Shown here one piece after another: positions 35,207-44,320 of a stretch of DNA of 64,000 bases (the stretch's first letter is position 1; each line of letters opens with the position of its first letter). Source of the DNA: CAVRJC01 sp963721435. GTDB lineage: Bacteria; Actinomycetota; Acidimicrobiia; IMCC26256; DASPTH01. The stretch is from positions 248,001 to 312,000 of the forward strand of contig CAVRJC010000005.1 of NCBI GenBank assembly GCA_963721435.1, written 5' to 3'. The notes beneath the pieces were generated by a model. That model worked only from the letters and a program-made list of their open reading frames with translations, did not search any database and was not told the origin of the DNA. The translations under genes and the position numbers were made by a program.

Positions 35207-35281
35207 TCGGGCTGCCGGGACTTGAACCCGGGACCTTTGGTCCCCCAGACCAACGCGCTAACCAAGCTGCGCCACAGCCCG
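35207..35281 (-). tRNA. tRNA-Pro (anticodon GGG)
   Basis: Acceptor stem CGGGCTG / CAGCCCG pairs perfectly. Anticodon stem TTGGT / ACCAA encloses loop CTGGGGG with anticodon GGG. The T-arm CCGGG-TTCAAGT-CCCGG is standard, and the D-arm carries GG-TTA. Discriminator A; CCA is not encoded. TACACT upstream could be its -10 box. It borders the island-like segment 32.9-35.2 kb. Confidence 0.93.
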
Positions 35282-35319
35282 CCTTGTGGGCGCAGTGTAG
35301 ACGGGCGAGTTCCCGCGAC

Positions 35320-35340
35320 TTCTGAGCAAAACGCTCAGAA
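35320..35340 (-). terminator. Hairpin terminator overlapping the stop codon of the small zinc-ribbon membrane gene
   Basis: TTCTGAGC, five bases, GCTCAGAA: an eight-bp perfect stem that includes the TGA stop (35335-35337) of the preceding gene. It insulates that gene from tRNA-Pro. Confidence 0.6.
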
Positions 35341-35613
35341 CCGGTGCGCGATCCACTCGATCCCCTGCCACGCCCGGTACCCGAGGTAAAGCGCGAGCGC
35401 GCCGGCCAGCAGCTTGAGATGCCACGGGACCGGGCCCAGCGGCTCGGAGTCCTCGGTGACATCGAGCGGGCCATCGCCGCCTCCCGCGGCCACGTCGACC
35501 GCAGCACCGTGCCCGCGCCCCGCGTCGACGGCGCGGCCACAGGTCGGGCAGGTGCCGTCAGCCTTCACCGTCGACGGGGAGAGGAAGCGATCACAAGTCG
35601 CACACCAGGGCAC
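35335..35613 (-). CDS. Small zinc-ribbon membrane protein
   Basis: 92 residues from GTG 35613 (VPWCATCDRF); a longer 103-residue form is open from 35646. The N-terminal zinc ribbon CATC...CPTC is followed by a Gly/Asp-rich linker and one membrane segment (WHLKLLAGALALYLGYRAW) near the C terminus. Similar small actinobacterial proteins exist; function unknown. It follows the TadG-like gene on the same strand, 50 bases away. Confidence 0.65.
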   Translation of the reverse strand: MPWCATCDRFLSPSTVKADGTCPTCGRAVDAGRGHGAAVDVAAGGGDGPLDVTEDSEPLGPVPWHLKLLAGALALYLGYRAWQGIEWIAHRF

Positions 35614-35663
35614 CGCCCCATTGCACCACGCCACCCGCCGCCGCACCTATAGGAGCAGCGCTC

Positions 35664-37430
35664 CTACTGGATCAAACGGACCGGGTCGCCGAGCATGTAC
35701 GCCTGCCACGTCGTCGTGTCACTCACGCTCGTGCCCACCGGGTAGGTGAATCGCAGTCGGGTCCAACATCCGAGCGGGTCGGCGTCGTTGCAGGTGTAGG
35801 TCTCAGGGATGGGGATGTCGAAGGTGATCCATTGGCCGTTGAAGCCCGCGTTGTTGACCGGGATGAGGCAACCGGAGTTGGTGTTCACGAGCGTCCCGAA
35901 TGGAGGTCCGGTCGCGTTCCCCGGTGGCGCGGTATAGGTACAAGTGCTGAACGCGCCGCCGGAGACGTTCGAATCCGGTGGCGGCAACACGCTGATCGAT
36001 CCAGGCTGCGAAGCGTCACCGACGTCGTAGAACTGGATGACGAGCGTGTGGCCGGCGTCACCAGGGAGCACGCGCGTGAGATAGAAGCGCGTGTCGGCAC
36101 CGGTTGCGTTCGCGTAAATGCTCATCTTCTGGTTCCCGTACACGCGCACGTTGTTCGAGGTGGCGAAGTTCGAGCCCAAGCCGACCTTCACCGAGTACCG
36201 GTTGGAGCCGCCGCCGAGCGGCGTGAGCGTGCCGTCGATCTTTGTGACCGTCTGCACCTGGAGGAAGTAGGTGCCCTGCACCGGGTTCGCGACGCTGCAG
36301 ATCTGGACCCATTGCCGGAAGAAGGCCGCGAACGTTCGGGGCGGGTTGGTTCCCGGGTACGTGGTCGCCGACTGCAGCAGTGTCTTGAGCTGAGTCGAGC
36401 TCACAGTACCGTTCGGTAGATTGTTGCTGGTCTCCGGGTACACACCGGGGAACTCCGCCTGGCACACGATCGGGTTGTTCGTCGGGTCCCACGTCGAGAC
36501 GTCGGGTGCGCGCACGGTCCAGACCGTCCACGGGTTCAGCGTGTTGCTGCCGTCTCCGTAGAAGTTGTCACCAGTGCAGAACGGGCTGCTGCCGGCTGAG
36601 GCATAACGGGCGGCCGGCGTGATGGTTCCCGTGTAACCCGGGATTTGCGCCGCGGTGAGCGTCGCAGCTTGATCGAGGCTGGTTTTGGCATTGCCGTCGC
36701 TGTTACCACACTGGTCGCCGACATGCACGAAGGCGGGGTCGAAGACCTGCACGTTGAGGTTGCCGGTCGCGCCGGCAGGGACGTCGATGCCGAAGAAGTA
36801 CCCGGCCGCGTCGTAATCCTTGTTCACGCCACTTGGGCAGTTGTCGCCATCGCACAGGCTGGTCGGCCCGCGCGATGAAGCCGACTGCATCGCGTCGCCC
36901 TTCGACTTGTTCGACGACGGCCCGAAGATGTTCCCCCAGAACTGCGGCTGCGCCGAAGCCGACTCGGGGTCGTTTCCGAAGCTGTTCTGCGGGGCTCCCA
37001 TGTTCTGGGGCAACTGGTACTCGGCGACTGCGACGCGCTGGATCGTGGTCGCGTTGTAGCCGATGATGCCGCCGAAGGGGTTCTTGGTCGGGACCTTGAT
37101 CGTGACCTTGAGCTGGTTCGGAAGACGGCCGGCCGCCGTCGTGATCACAATCCCGTTCGAGCCGTCGGTGAAGCCGTTTTGTGACGCAATGGACTTTGCG
37201 GTGGTGAACGCCTTGTTGCCGACGTTCTCGGGCATGAACACCGCACCGGCGAGCGCGGCCGCGTCGGCAGCTTTCTGCACCCGATTCCCGATGTTCTCCC
37301 AGCGGTTGTACTCGATCGCGAGGCCCGCGAACGCGGTGAGCGTGACGAAGGTGAGCGCGAACCACACCATGAAGAAGCCGCGCTCCTTCGTGGTGGCGTC
37401 TTCGCGGGCACGACGAATGAACCGGTGCAT
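35664..37430 (-). CDS. TadG-like pilus-assembly/secreted protein
   Basis: 588 residues. The N-terminal basic stretch and single helix (ERGFFMVWFALTFVTLTAFAGLAIEYNRW) match the TadG-like N-terminal domain, followed by RVQKAADAAALAGA, the conserved pilin-like motif. The large extracellular remainder is rich in Gly, Asn, Thr and Pro with several Cys, mostly beta, and has no recognised domain. It is encoded four bases after the TadE-like gene. No tadA/B/C or flp genes are in the window, so any pilus machine must lie elsewhere. Start ATG 37430 follows the TadE stop. Confidence 0.78.
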   Translation of the reverse strand: MHRFIRRAREDATTKERGFFMVWFALTFVTLTAFAGLAIEYNRWENIGNRVQKAADAAALAGAVFMPENVGNKAFTTAKSIASQNGFTDGSNGIVITTAAGRLPNQLKVTIKVPTKNPFGGIIGYNATTIQRVAVAEYQLPQNMGAPQNSFGNDPESASAQPQFWGNIFGPSSNKSKGDAMQSASSRGPTSLCDGDNCPSGVNKDYDAAGYFFGIDVPAGATGNLNVQVFDPAFVHVGDQCGNSDGNAKTSLDQAATLTAAQIPGYTGTITPAARYASAGSSPFCTGDNFYGDGSNTLNPWTVWTVRAPDVSTWDPTNNPIVCQAEFPGVYPETSNNLPNGTVSSTQLKTLLQSATTYPGTNPPRTFAAFFRQWVQICSVANPVQGTYFLQVQTVTKIDGTLTPLGGGSNRYSVKVGLGSNFATSNNVRVYGNQKMSIYANATGADTRFYLTRVLPGDAGHTLVIQFYDVGDASQPGSISVLPPPDSNVSGGAFSTCTYTAPPGNATGPPFGTLVNTNSGCLIPVNNAGFNGQWITFDIPIPETYTCNDADPLGCWTRLRFTYPVGTSVSDTTTWQAYMLGDPVRLIQ

Positions 37431-37434
37431 CGCG

Positions 37435-38022
37435 TTATCCGCAGAGCTGCGTCGGCGCCGGTTCGAGTCGGAACACGGCGTGGTCGGTCAGGTTGATGCT
37501 CGCCCCGAAGAGCTTGGTGATGTACTTGTGGTTGAGCTTCACGAACACACCCACGCTGTCCCAGTTGCTGGAGTCGCACGCGTGCTGTTGCGTCGCCGGC
37601 CATCCGCCGCCCAGGGGGTTCGCGGTGTCGAACGACTTCGTCGTCGTGTTCCAGTTGTATTTGATGCAGTTGGTCGAGCAGCTGCTGAAGTCGGTGAGGG
37701 TGCCGGGGTAGCCGTTCGAGTTCGCCTTGTAGATCCACATCTCAACCGGCTCGTCGGGTTGCACAGTGTGCAGCGCGGTGGCGGCGGCAGTCGCAGCGTC
37801 GACCGCATAGGTGCTGATCAGCGCTTCGGCGGAAGCAGTACGCGCCGCCGCACGCGCAGAGCTCGAGGCAACGGACGCGGACTGGTACGCCGACGAGAAC
37901 TCGATCAACCCGAACGTGATGAGCACGATGACGGGGATGAGGATGGCCGTCTCGACCAGAACCGCCCCTCGTTCGCCATCGGCGCGCGCCCGCCGGTGCC
38001 GTGCTACCCATCGCTCCAACAT
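37435..38022 (-). CDS. TadE-like pilus-assembly protein
   Basis: 195 residues from ATG 38022; a GTG 21 bases upstream is the alternative. TadE signature at the N terminus: ERGAVLVETAILIPVIVLIT-FGLIEFSSAYQ, a membrane helix with the conserved Glu five residues after the Gly, as in type IV pilin-like processing sites. Four Cys occur in the extracellular part. Co-transcribed with the TadG-like gene. Two perfect inverted repeats lie immediately upstream (38035-38068 and 38084-38098). Confidence 0.8.
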   Translation of the reverse strand: MLERWVARHRRARADGERGAVLVETAILIPVIVLITFGLIEFSSAYQSASVASSSARAAARTASAEALISTYAVDAATAAATALHTVQPDEPVEMWIYKANSNGYPGTLTDFSSCSTNCIKYNWNTTTKSFDTANPLGGGWPATQQHACDSSNWDSVGVFVKLNHKYITKLFGASINLTDHAVFRLEPAPTQLCG

Positions 38023-38034
38023 GTAGGACCCAAT

Positions 38035-38068
38035 CCGACTCACAGATGTGACTGTCAGAGTGAGTCGG
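38035..38068. promoter_or_regulatory. 9-bp inverted repeat just upstream of the TadE-like gene
   Basis: CCGACTCAC (38035-38043) and GTGAGTCGG (38060-38068), perfect, 16-base spacer, beginning 12 bases before the ATG. Candidate operator or leader hairpin controlling tadEG. Confidence 0.5.
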
Positions 38069-38083
38069 CACGAAGCAGGGGGC

Positions 38084-38098
38084 TTCTTGAGCCAAGAA
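38084..38098. promoter_or_regulatory. 15-bp palindrome between der and the TadE-like gene
   Basis: TTCTTGAGCCAAGAA: six perfect pairs around a three-base centre, 46 bases after the der stop. Either a short terminator of der or an operator of tadE. Confidence 0.45.
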
Positions 38099-38143
38099 AT
38101 GGTGAATGGGATGCGCGTCCGACGCGCTGGGGATGCGAATTGA

Positions 38144-39475
38144 TCAGGCGCTACGGAGACGCACCCGGAGCTTGATCGGGGTGGGGCCGAGGTCGAACGC
38201 GTCCCGGATGCGGTGCTCGAGGTACCGGAGGTAGGTCGGTGGGATCTCGTGGGTCGCGAACAGGGTGAACGTGGGTGGGTCGTTGGCCCCCTGGGTCGCG
38301 TAGAGCACCCGCGGGCGGTGCCGGCTCCGGCCCCGTGCGGGCGGAAGATGCCGCTGCTGGGCTTCGCGGATCACCCGGTTCAGCGCCGCCGTGGGCACGC
38401 GGGTGTGATACGCCGCTTCCGCTTCGCGGAGAGCCGGGAGGATGCGCGCGGTCATCCGCCCCGTGGTGGCGGACACCGTCAGCACCGGCGCGTACGAGAG
38501 GAACGCCAAGCGGTCGGCGACGGCGGCCTTCGCCGCGGCACGGCCTTCGGCGTCGAGCAGGTCCCACTTGTTGAGCACGATGACGATCGCGGTGCCGGCG
38601 GCGTCAACGCGCTCGGCGAGACGCTGGTCCTGGTGCGACACGCCCTCCGATGCGTCGATCACGAGCAATGCGGCGTCCGCACGGTCGACGGCCTGGAGCG
38701 CGCGCACGAGGCTGAAGTACTCGGTGGGCTCGTCGATGCGACTGCGACGACGCATGCCCGCGGTGTCGACGAAGCGGATCGGGCCGTCGTCGGTGTCGAC
38801 GATGGTGTCGATCGAGTCGCGCGTGGTGCCGGGCGCGTCGTGCACGACGGAGCGGTTGTCGCCGACGAGACGGTTGAACAACGTCGACTTGCCGACGTTC
38901 GGGCGGCCGACCACCGCGACCGAGAAGATCGTCGGGTCCGCGGGCTCTTCGGGCTCGGGCTCCGCGGGCGGCAGCGCTTCCACCACACCGTCGAGCAGGT
39001 CACCACTCCCCCGTCCGTGGATCGCCGACAGCGGGTACGGGTCACCGAGCCCGAGCGATGAGAACACCCACATGTCGGACTCGCGTCGTTCGTCGTCGAC
39101 CTTGTTGACCACGACGAACACCGGCTTCTGCGTGCGCTGCAGCACGCGCGCAACTTGCGCGTCGTCTTCCGTGATTCCGACAGTGACGTCGACCACGAGG
39201 AGGATCACGTCGGCGTCGGCGATCGCGCGCTCCGCCTGCTTGCTCACCAATTGCGCGAGCGGCTCCGCGCCTTCATCGGACGACGGCACCAGCCAGCCAC
39301 CGGTGTCGACGACGATGAACGCGCGACCGTTCCACTCGACCGGCAGCTCCTTGCGGTCGCGTGTGACGCCGGGCCTCTCCTCGACGATCGCATCACGGCG
39401 ACCGACGAAGCGGTTGACCAGCGTCGACTTCCCGACGTTCGGGCGGCCGACGACCGCGACGGTGGGCGCGTTCAC
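38144..39475 (-). CDS. der: Ribosome-assembly GTPase Der (EngA)
   Basis: 443 residues from GTG 39475 that overlaps the DUF512 gene stop (GTGA). Two tandem GTPase domains: G1 motifs GRPNVGKST near residues 10 and 200, G3 DTGG and DTAGM, G4 NKVD and NKWD. A C-terminal KH-like domain ends with LFATHEIPPTYLRYLEHRIR. Der is essential for 50S maturation. In mycobacteria it follows cmk; here it lies about 4 kb away beyond ispH and is paired with the DUF512 gene. Confidence 0.96.
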   Translation of the reverse strand: MNAPTVAVVGRPNVGKSTLVNRFVGRRDAIVEERPGVTRDRKELPVEWNGRAFIVVDTGGWLVPSSDEGAEPLAQLVSKQAERAIADADVILLVVDVTVGITEDDAQVARVLQRTQKPVFVVVNKVDDERRESDMWVFSSLGLGDPYPLSAIHGRGSGDLLDGVVEALPPAEPEPEEPADPTIFSVAVVGRPNVGKSTLFNRLVGDNRSVVHDAPGTTRDSIDTIVDTDDGPIRFVDTAGMRRRSRIDEPTEYFSLVRALQAVDRADAALLVIDASEGVSHQDQRLAERVDAAGTAIVIVLNKWDLLDAEGRAAAKAAVADRLAFLSYAPVLTVSATTGRMTARILPALREAEAAYHTRVPTAALNRVIREAQQRHLPPARGRSRHRPRVLYATQGANDPPTFTLFATHEIPPTYLRYLEHRIRDAFDLGPTPIKLRVRLRSA

Positions 39476-40878
39476 GAGACCCTCACTCGCGGGCGGAGCG
39501 CGGCGACGAGCGAAGCACCGTCGGTCGGGACGAACTCCACCGGGCGCGGGAGCGCGTCGGGCGTGCTGCCGTCGAGGAACCGGCCGTTGGACAGCACGAC
39601 GTCGGGAACGAGGTAGCGCTGTCCCGACGGCTCGCGCTCGAGCGCGGCGGCGATGTCGGCTCCGGTGAGCAGGCCGGTGACGCCGATGTTGCCGCCGAAG
39701 AACCGGTTGGGCACCGTCACCAGCCGCACGGGAACGCCGGCGGCGTCGGCGAGGTCGTCGACGAGCGGCGCGAGCACGTGGGCGCCGTATTCGCCCGTGA
39801 CCAGCGCGACCGGAAGCGTGCGATCGGGCTCCTCGGGCAGCGGCCCCGCATCGATGACGTCGAGGAGACGCGGCGCGCGATAGCCCTCGGCGGGCGCGCC
39901 CTCGACCCACGCGAAGAAGCCGGTGTGCGTCCCGCGTCCCTCCGCGTCGGATCCGCCGAGCGCGTCGCGCACGTCTGCTTCGAACTGTCGCGCCATGCCG
40001 ATGCCGTTCTCGTGCTGCGGGAAGTCGTCGTACTCGCTCGGCGCAGGGAAGGCCCGTCCGGCAAGGAGGTAGTACTCGTCGGAGGCGTACGCGAGCCGCC
40101 GACCCAGTGCCGCGTGGTACCGCGACTGCCAGGTCTCGACCGTGTCGACGACGCGCTCCGCTTCGGCGCGCGTGTGAGCGCGCATGTCCGGCTCGGTCGT
40201 GGAGTCGCTCACCCCCAGTGGCACGATGCCGACGGTCGCGAGACGAGGGAAGCGGTCGAGGATGCCGAGCAGTGTGTCGTCGAGCGCGTCCCCGTCGTTG
40301 ATGCCCGGGCACACGACGATCTGGCCGTGCACCTCGATGCCGCCGTCGAGCAACGCCGCGAGCCACCGCAAGCTCGTCGCGCCACGGCGGTTGCGCAGGA
40401 GGCGCGCCCGCAGATCGGGGTCGGTCGCGTGGATGCTCACGTAGAGCGGGCCGAGCTGCTCGGTGAGCACGCGCTCGAGGTCGGCTTCGGTGAAGCGGGT
40501 GAGGGTCGTGAAATTGCCGTACAGGAACGACAGGCGGTAGTCGTCGTCCTTGAGGTAGAGGCTCTTCCGCATGCCCTTGGGCAGCTGGTAGATGAAGCAG
40601 AACGGGCAGTGGTTGTCGCACGTGCGCACACGGTCGAACACCGCGCTCTCGAGCTCGAGGCCGAGCGCGGCGCCCGCGTGCTTCTCGACGACCACGAGCT
40701 GCTCGAGGCCGCCGCGGAGCACCTCGAGCTCGACGCGCGGCTCGTCGGCTTGGATCTGGTAGCGGATGACGTCGCGCACGGCCTCACCATTGAGCGAGAG
40801 CAGCTCGTCGCCGGGGAGAAGCCCGGCGGTGTGGGCAGGCGAGCCGGGCGCGACCGCCACCACACGGGCGGTCGGCAT
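39472..40878 (-). CDS. DUF512 protein: PDZ + radical-SAM-like CxxxCxxC
   Basis: 468 residues. An N-terminal PDZ-like domain (VAPGSPAHTAGLLPGDELLS) is followed by a radical-SAM-type cluster motif CDNHCPFC near residue 88. A TIM-barrel-like middle has ATDPDLRARLLRNRRG, and the conserved DUF512 C-terminal domain follows (VTGEYGAHVLAPLVDDL, RFFGGNIGVTGLLTG). The family is conserved beside der in many Gram-positive bacteria; its reaction is unknown. A TAGACT six bases before the ATG suggests a leaderless transcript. Confidence 0.92.
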   Translation of the reverse strand: MPTARVVAVAPGSPAHTAGLLPGDELLSLNGEAVRDVIRYQIQADEPRVELEVLRGGLEQLVVVEKHAGAALGLELESAVFDRVRTCDNHCPFCFIYQLPKGMRKSLYLKDDDYRLSFLYGNFTTLTRFTEADLERVLTEQLGPLYVSIHATDPDLRARLLRNRRGATSLRWLAALLDGGIEVHGQIVVCPGINDGDALDDTLLGILDRFPRLATVGIVPLGVSDSTTEPDMRAHTRAEAERVVDTVETWQSRYHAALGRRLAYASDEYYLLAGRAFPAPSEYDDFPQHENGIGMARQFEADVRDALGGSDAEGRGTHTGFFAWVEGAPAEGYRAPRLLDVIDAGPLPEEPDRTLPVALVTGEYGAHVLAPLVDDLADAAGVPVRLVTVPNRFFGGNIGVTGLLTGADIAAALEREPSGQRYLVPDVVLSNGRFLDGSTPDALPRPVEFVPTDGASLVAALRPRVRVS

Positions 40879-40981
40879 TCCTTCAGTCTAGGAGCGAAAG
40901 GCGGAACCGACGACACGCGACGGGGTGTTTCACGCCGAGCCGTGAGCGACCCAGAGCCAGGCAACCTGCGAGGATGGCTCG

Positions 40982-42016
40982 ATGGCGACGATGACCGCGT
41001 TCCGAATGATCGAGTGGGAGCGTCCCCCCGAGTACCAGGACATCCCGGTGCCGGATCCGGGACCGGGTGACGTGCGGGTGCGGATGGCGGGTGTCGGGCT
41101 GTGCCACACCGACATCCACTTCCTGCACGCGCGCCCTGGCGCGTTCCCCTACGACCCGCCGTTCACCCTCGGGCACGAGAACGGCGGCTGGGTCGACGAC
41201 GTCGGCGCGGGTGTGACCGATCTCGACGCCGGCACGGCGGTGCTGGTCGGGCTGGGCCCGAAGTGCTGGCGCTGCTTCAATTGCCTGTCGGGTCGCGACA
41301 ACATCTGCACCAACCGGGCGAGCGGGCGGGGTTGGGGCCAGGACGGCGGCCTCGCCGAGTACCTCGTCGTCCCGCGGCGTGAGCTCGTGCCGCTCACCAC
41401 ACTCGACCCGAGGGTTGTCGGGCCGCTGGCCGACGCGGGCGTGACCCCGTACCACGCCGTGCGCAAGGTGGCACCGAAGTTGAGCGCGCCGTCGACCGCG
41501 ATCCTGATCGGCGCCGGCGGGCTCGGTGGGTACGCGATCCAGTACCTCAAGTTGTTCTCGGTAGCACGGGTGATCGCGGTCGACACCGCTCCGCACCGCC
41601 TCGTGCGGGCACGGGAGCTGGGTGCCGACGAGATCGTCGAGTCGAGCGATGACGTCAGCGAGGTGCTGCGTGAGCTCACCGGTGGTCGTGGCGCGGACGT
41701 GGTGTTCGACTTCGTCGGCATCGACACCACCATGCAGACCGCGCTGGCGCAGGCCACCCCCGGTGGCAGCGTCGCGATCGTGGGGGCCGGTGGCGGCACC
41801 GTCGGGGTGGGTTGGGGCTCGCTCCCTCCGCTGTGTGAGGTGTTCATCCCGTTCGGTGGCACGACCGCGGATCTGCACGCGGTCGTCGCGCTGGCGGAGG
41901 CCGGCAAGCTGCAGATGGACGTGCAGCTGTTCCCGTTCGCCGAAGCCGCCGAGGCATACGCGCGTGTCGAGTCCGGCGACCTGACCGGCCGCGCGGTGGT
42001 GACGCTCGACGGCTGA
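40982..42016 (+). CDS. Zinc-dependent alcohol dehydrogenase
   Basis: 344 residues from ATG 40982, GAGGA upstream. Catalytic zinc ligands Cys (GLCHTD) and GHEN; structural zinc ligands CWRCFNCLSGRDNIC; NAD-binding loop GAGGLGGYAIQYLK with VDTAPHR after it. It resembles the NAD-dependent actinobacterial ADH group acting on aliphatic or aromatic alcohols. Divergent from the DUF512 gene; ispH follows on the same strand after 31 bases. Confidence 0.9.
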   Translation: MATMTAFRMIEWERPPEYQDIPVPDPGPGDVRVRMAGVGLCHTDIHFLHARPGAFPYDPPFTLGHENGGWVDDVGAGVTDLDAGTAVLVGLGPKCWRCFNCLSGRDNICTNRASGRGWGQDGGLAEYLVVPRRELVPLTTLDPRVVGPLADAGVTPYHAVRKVAPKLSAPSTAILIGAGGLGGYAIQYLKLFSVARVIAVDTAPHRLVRARELGADEIVESSDDVSEVLRELTGGRGADVVFDFVGIDTTMQTALAQATPGGSVAIVGAGGGTVGVGWGSLPPLCEVFIPFGGTTADLHAVVALAEAGKLQMDVQLFPFAEAAEAYARVESGDLTGRAVVTLDG

Positions 42017-42047
42017 GACCTCCGATCTCGACAAGTACCCTCGGGGC

Positions 42048-43020
42048 ATGCCGGTGCAGCGCGTGCTCCTCGCCCAGCCGCGGGGGTTCTGCGCGGGCGT
42101 CGAGATGGCGATCAAGGCGCTGTCGTCGATGCTCGAGCTCTTCGAGCCGCCCGTCTACTGCTACCACGAGATCGTCCACAACCGCCTCGTGGTCGACCGC
42201 TTCCGCGAGCAGGGCGTGATCTTCGTCGACGACATCGACGAGGTGCCCGAGGGCGCGCCGCTCATGTTGTCGGCCCACGGCTCCGCGCCCGAGGTCGTCG
42301 CGGCCGCGCGCACCAAGGACCGGTTCGTGGTCAATGCGGTGTGCCCGCTCGTCACCAAGGTCCACCACGAGGCCAAGGTGCGGGCAAACAAGGGCTTCAC
42401 CGTGCTGTACGTCGGCCACCAGGGGCACGACGAGGCGACCGGCACGCTCGCGGTCGCGCCCGAGGCGATGCGCCTCGTCGAGAGCGAGGCCGATCTCGAC
42501 GCCGTGCTACCGACCGTCGCCGACCCGTCACAGGTCGCGCTCCTCGCGCAGACCACGCTGTCGGTGAACGACTGGGAAGGCATCATGGCGCGGGCGCGCG
42601 AGCACTTCCCCGACCTCTGGACCGCGACCCGCGACGATCTCTGCTTCGCGACCACCAACCGTCAGGCTGCGCTGCCGCGCCATCGCCGAGCGCGCCGACA
42701 CCATCGTCGTCATCGGGAGCGCGAACTCGTCCAATACCATCGCACTCACCAAGGTCGCGCGCGCCGCGGGCTGCGAGCGCGTGTTGCGGGTCGACGGCCC
42801 CGACGAGATCGACGACGACACGCTCGCGAGCGCGCGTGTCGTCGGTGTCACTGCAGGCGCGAGCGCACCCGAGGACCTCGTCCAGGCCGTGATCGCGCGT
42901 CTCGATCCTCTCGAGGGCGTCGAGAACGTGCACGTCACCGACGAGGACGAATACTTCCCTCCGCCCCGTGAGCTCCGCGAGCTGGCCCGGCTGCGGGCGA
43001 CGGACCAACCCTTGGTCTAA
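42048..43020 (+). CDS. ispH: 4-hydroxy-3-methylbut-2-enyl diphosphate reductase, frameshifted
   Basis: Final enzyme of the MEP isoprenoid pathway, making IPP and DMAPP with a [4Fe-4S] cluster. Cluster ligands Cys in RGFCAGVEMA, VNAVCPLVTKVH and AGCERV are present, with EIVHN, SAHG and ATTNRQ motifs. After ATTNRQAAL the frame shifts at about 42674-42680 (CTGCCGCGCC where CTGCGCGCC is expected). It resumes as RAIAERADTIVVIGSANSSN through to the stop at 43020, for a total near 323 residues. As an essential gene it is most likely intact in the organism. It converges with plsC, overlapping by four bases. Confidence 0.93.
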
Positions 43021-43655
43021 CTGGTCGTCTCGTCGGCGACGCGCCGGGCTTCGGTGAAGACGCGTTGGAGCTCGGCGGTGAGCTCCGCGGTCATCGTGGT
43101 CGTCGCGGTCCGCCGCGAGCGGCCCTCGACCGGCGGCGGGGGGATCGGCTTGCCCACCACCACTGCGACACGGTGGAGCCGGGGCAGGACCTTGCCCTTG
43201 GCCAGGATCTGCTCACTCCCACCCACTCCGACGGGGACGATCGGCACGCCGAGCTTCACCGCGAGGTAGGCCGCGCCGTCGAACAGCGGGGCGATCTCGG
43301 GCCCGCTCGCGCGTGTCCCTTCGGGGAAGAGCGCCACCGGCGTGCCTTCCCGCAGCGCGGCTTCGAGCACGCGCAGCGCACCGCGGTCGGCGGTGCCCCG
43401 CTCGACCTGCACCGCGCCGAGCTTGGTGAACAGCCAGTTGAGCGCCGGCTTTCGGAACAGCTCTTCCTTGGCGAGGAACCGCACGCTGCGATTGGTGATG
43501 TACGCGCTGAACGGCACGTCGAAGATCGACCGGTGCGACGGCGCGACGATGTACGCGCCCGACGGCGGGACGTTCTCGACGCCGGTCACCCGCACACGGA
43601 ATGCGAGCGAGCACAGGCCCAGCACCACGAGACGCGCGAACTTGTAGAAGGTCAT
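43017..43655 (-). CDS. plsC: 1-acyl-sn-glycerol-3-phosphate acyltransferase family protein
   Basis: 212 residues. Acyltransferase motifs: HRSIFDVPF (HX4D catalytic), RFLAKEELFRKPALNWL, FPEGTRAS and VPIVPVGVGG. An N-terminal hydrophobic helix anchors it to the membrane. It makes phosphatidic acid or acts on a related acceptor. The start overlaps the cmk stop by four bases, the last gene of the scpA-to-plsC series. Confidence 0.92.
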   Translation of the reverse strand: MTFYKFARLVVLGLCSLAFRVRVTGVENVPPSGAYIVAPSHRSIFDVPFSAYITNRSVRFLAKEELFRKPALNWLFTKLGAVQVERGTADRGALRVLEAALREGTPVALFPEGTRASGPEIAPLFDGAAYLAVKLGVPIVPVGVGGSEQILAKGKVLPRLHRVAVVVGKPIPPPPVEGRSRRTATTTMTAELTAELQRVFTEARRVADETTS

Positions 43656-44320
43656 CGCGCCACCGCATCGACCCGGCTGACGATCTCGGCAATGACCGCG
43701 TCGGCGTCCCGATCGGTCGTGTCGATCACGAGCGCATCGTGCGCGGCGTCTTCCGGACGGAGCGCCCGGCCGAGCGACGCGTCAGCGCGGTCACGTGCGG
43801 CCATCGCGCGCTCGAGCTCCGCGAGATCGGCGTCGCGTGCCGCGGCGATCTCGTCGCGGCCACGGCGGCGGGCACGTTCGGCGTCGCTGGCGGTGATGAA
43901 CACCTTGACCGGCGCGTCGGGGAACACGACGGTGCCGATGTCGCGGCCCTCCACCACGCCGCCACGGTTCTCGGCCACCCAGGCGCGTTGCCAGTCGACC
44001 AGCACCGCGCGCACCGCGGGGTGCGCGGAGACCGCCGACACTGCAGCCGTGACCTCCGGGCCGCGGATGGTGTCGTGCACGTCACGTCCGTCGAGGAGCA
44101 CCGCGCCGTCGTCGAGGTGGATGTCGGACGCGCGCGCCAGCTCGGCCAGCGCGCCGGCCGCGTCGAGCGGGACCCCGCCCTCGAGCGCAGCGAGCGTGAC
44201 GGCGCGGTACATGGCGCCAGTATCCAGGGTGTGGAGGCCGAGGGCACGGGCGACGCCTCTCGCCACCGTCGACTTCCCCGAGCCCGACGGTCCGTCGATG
44301 GCGATGACCAGGGCTTCCAT
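43652..44320 (-). CDS. cmk: Cytidylate kinase
   Basis: 222 residues from ATG 44320, which shares a base with the aroA stop (TGATG). P-loop IDGPSGSGKST, LDTGAMYRAVT, and VVEGRDIGTVVFPDAPVKVFITAS with the conserved RDIG. It phosphorylates CMP and dCMP. In mycobacteria cmk follows scpA-scpB-rluB; here aroH, tyrA and aroA are inserted between, an arrangement seen in other actinobacteria and firmicutes where aroA-cmk are neighbours. Confidence 0.96.
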   Translation of the reverse strand: MEALVIAIDGPSGSGKSTVARGVARALGLHTLDTGAMYRAVTLAALEGGVPLDAAGALAELARASDIHLDDGAVLLDGRDVHDTIRGPEVTAAVSAVSAHPAVRAVLVDWQRAWVAENRGGVVEGRDIGTVVFPDAPVKVFITASDAERARRRGRDEIAAARDADLAELERAMAARDRADASLGRALRPEDAAHDALVIDTTDRDADAVIAEIVSRVDAVAR

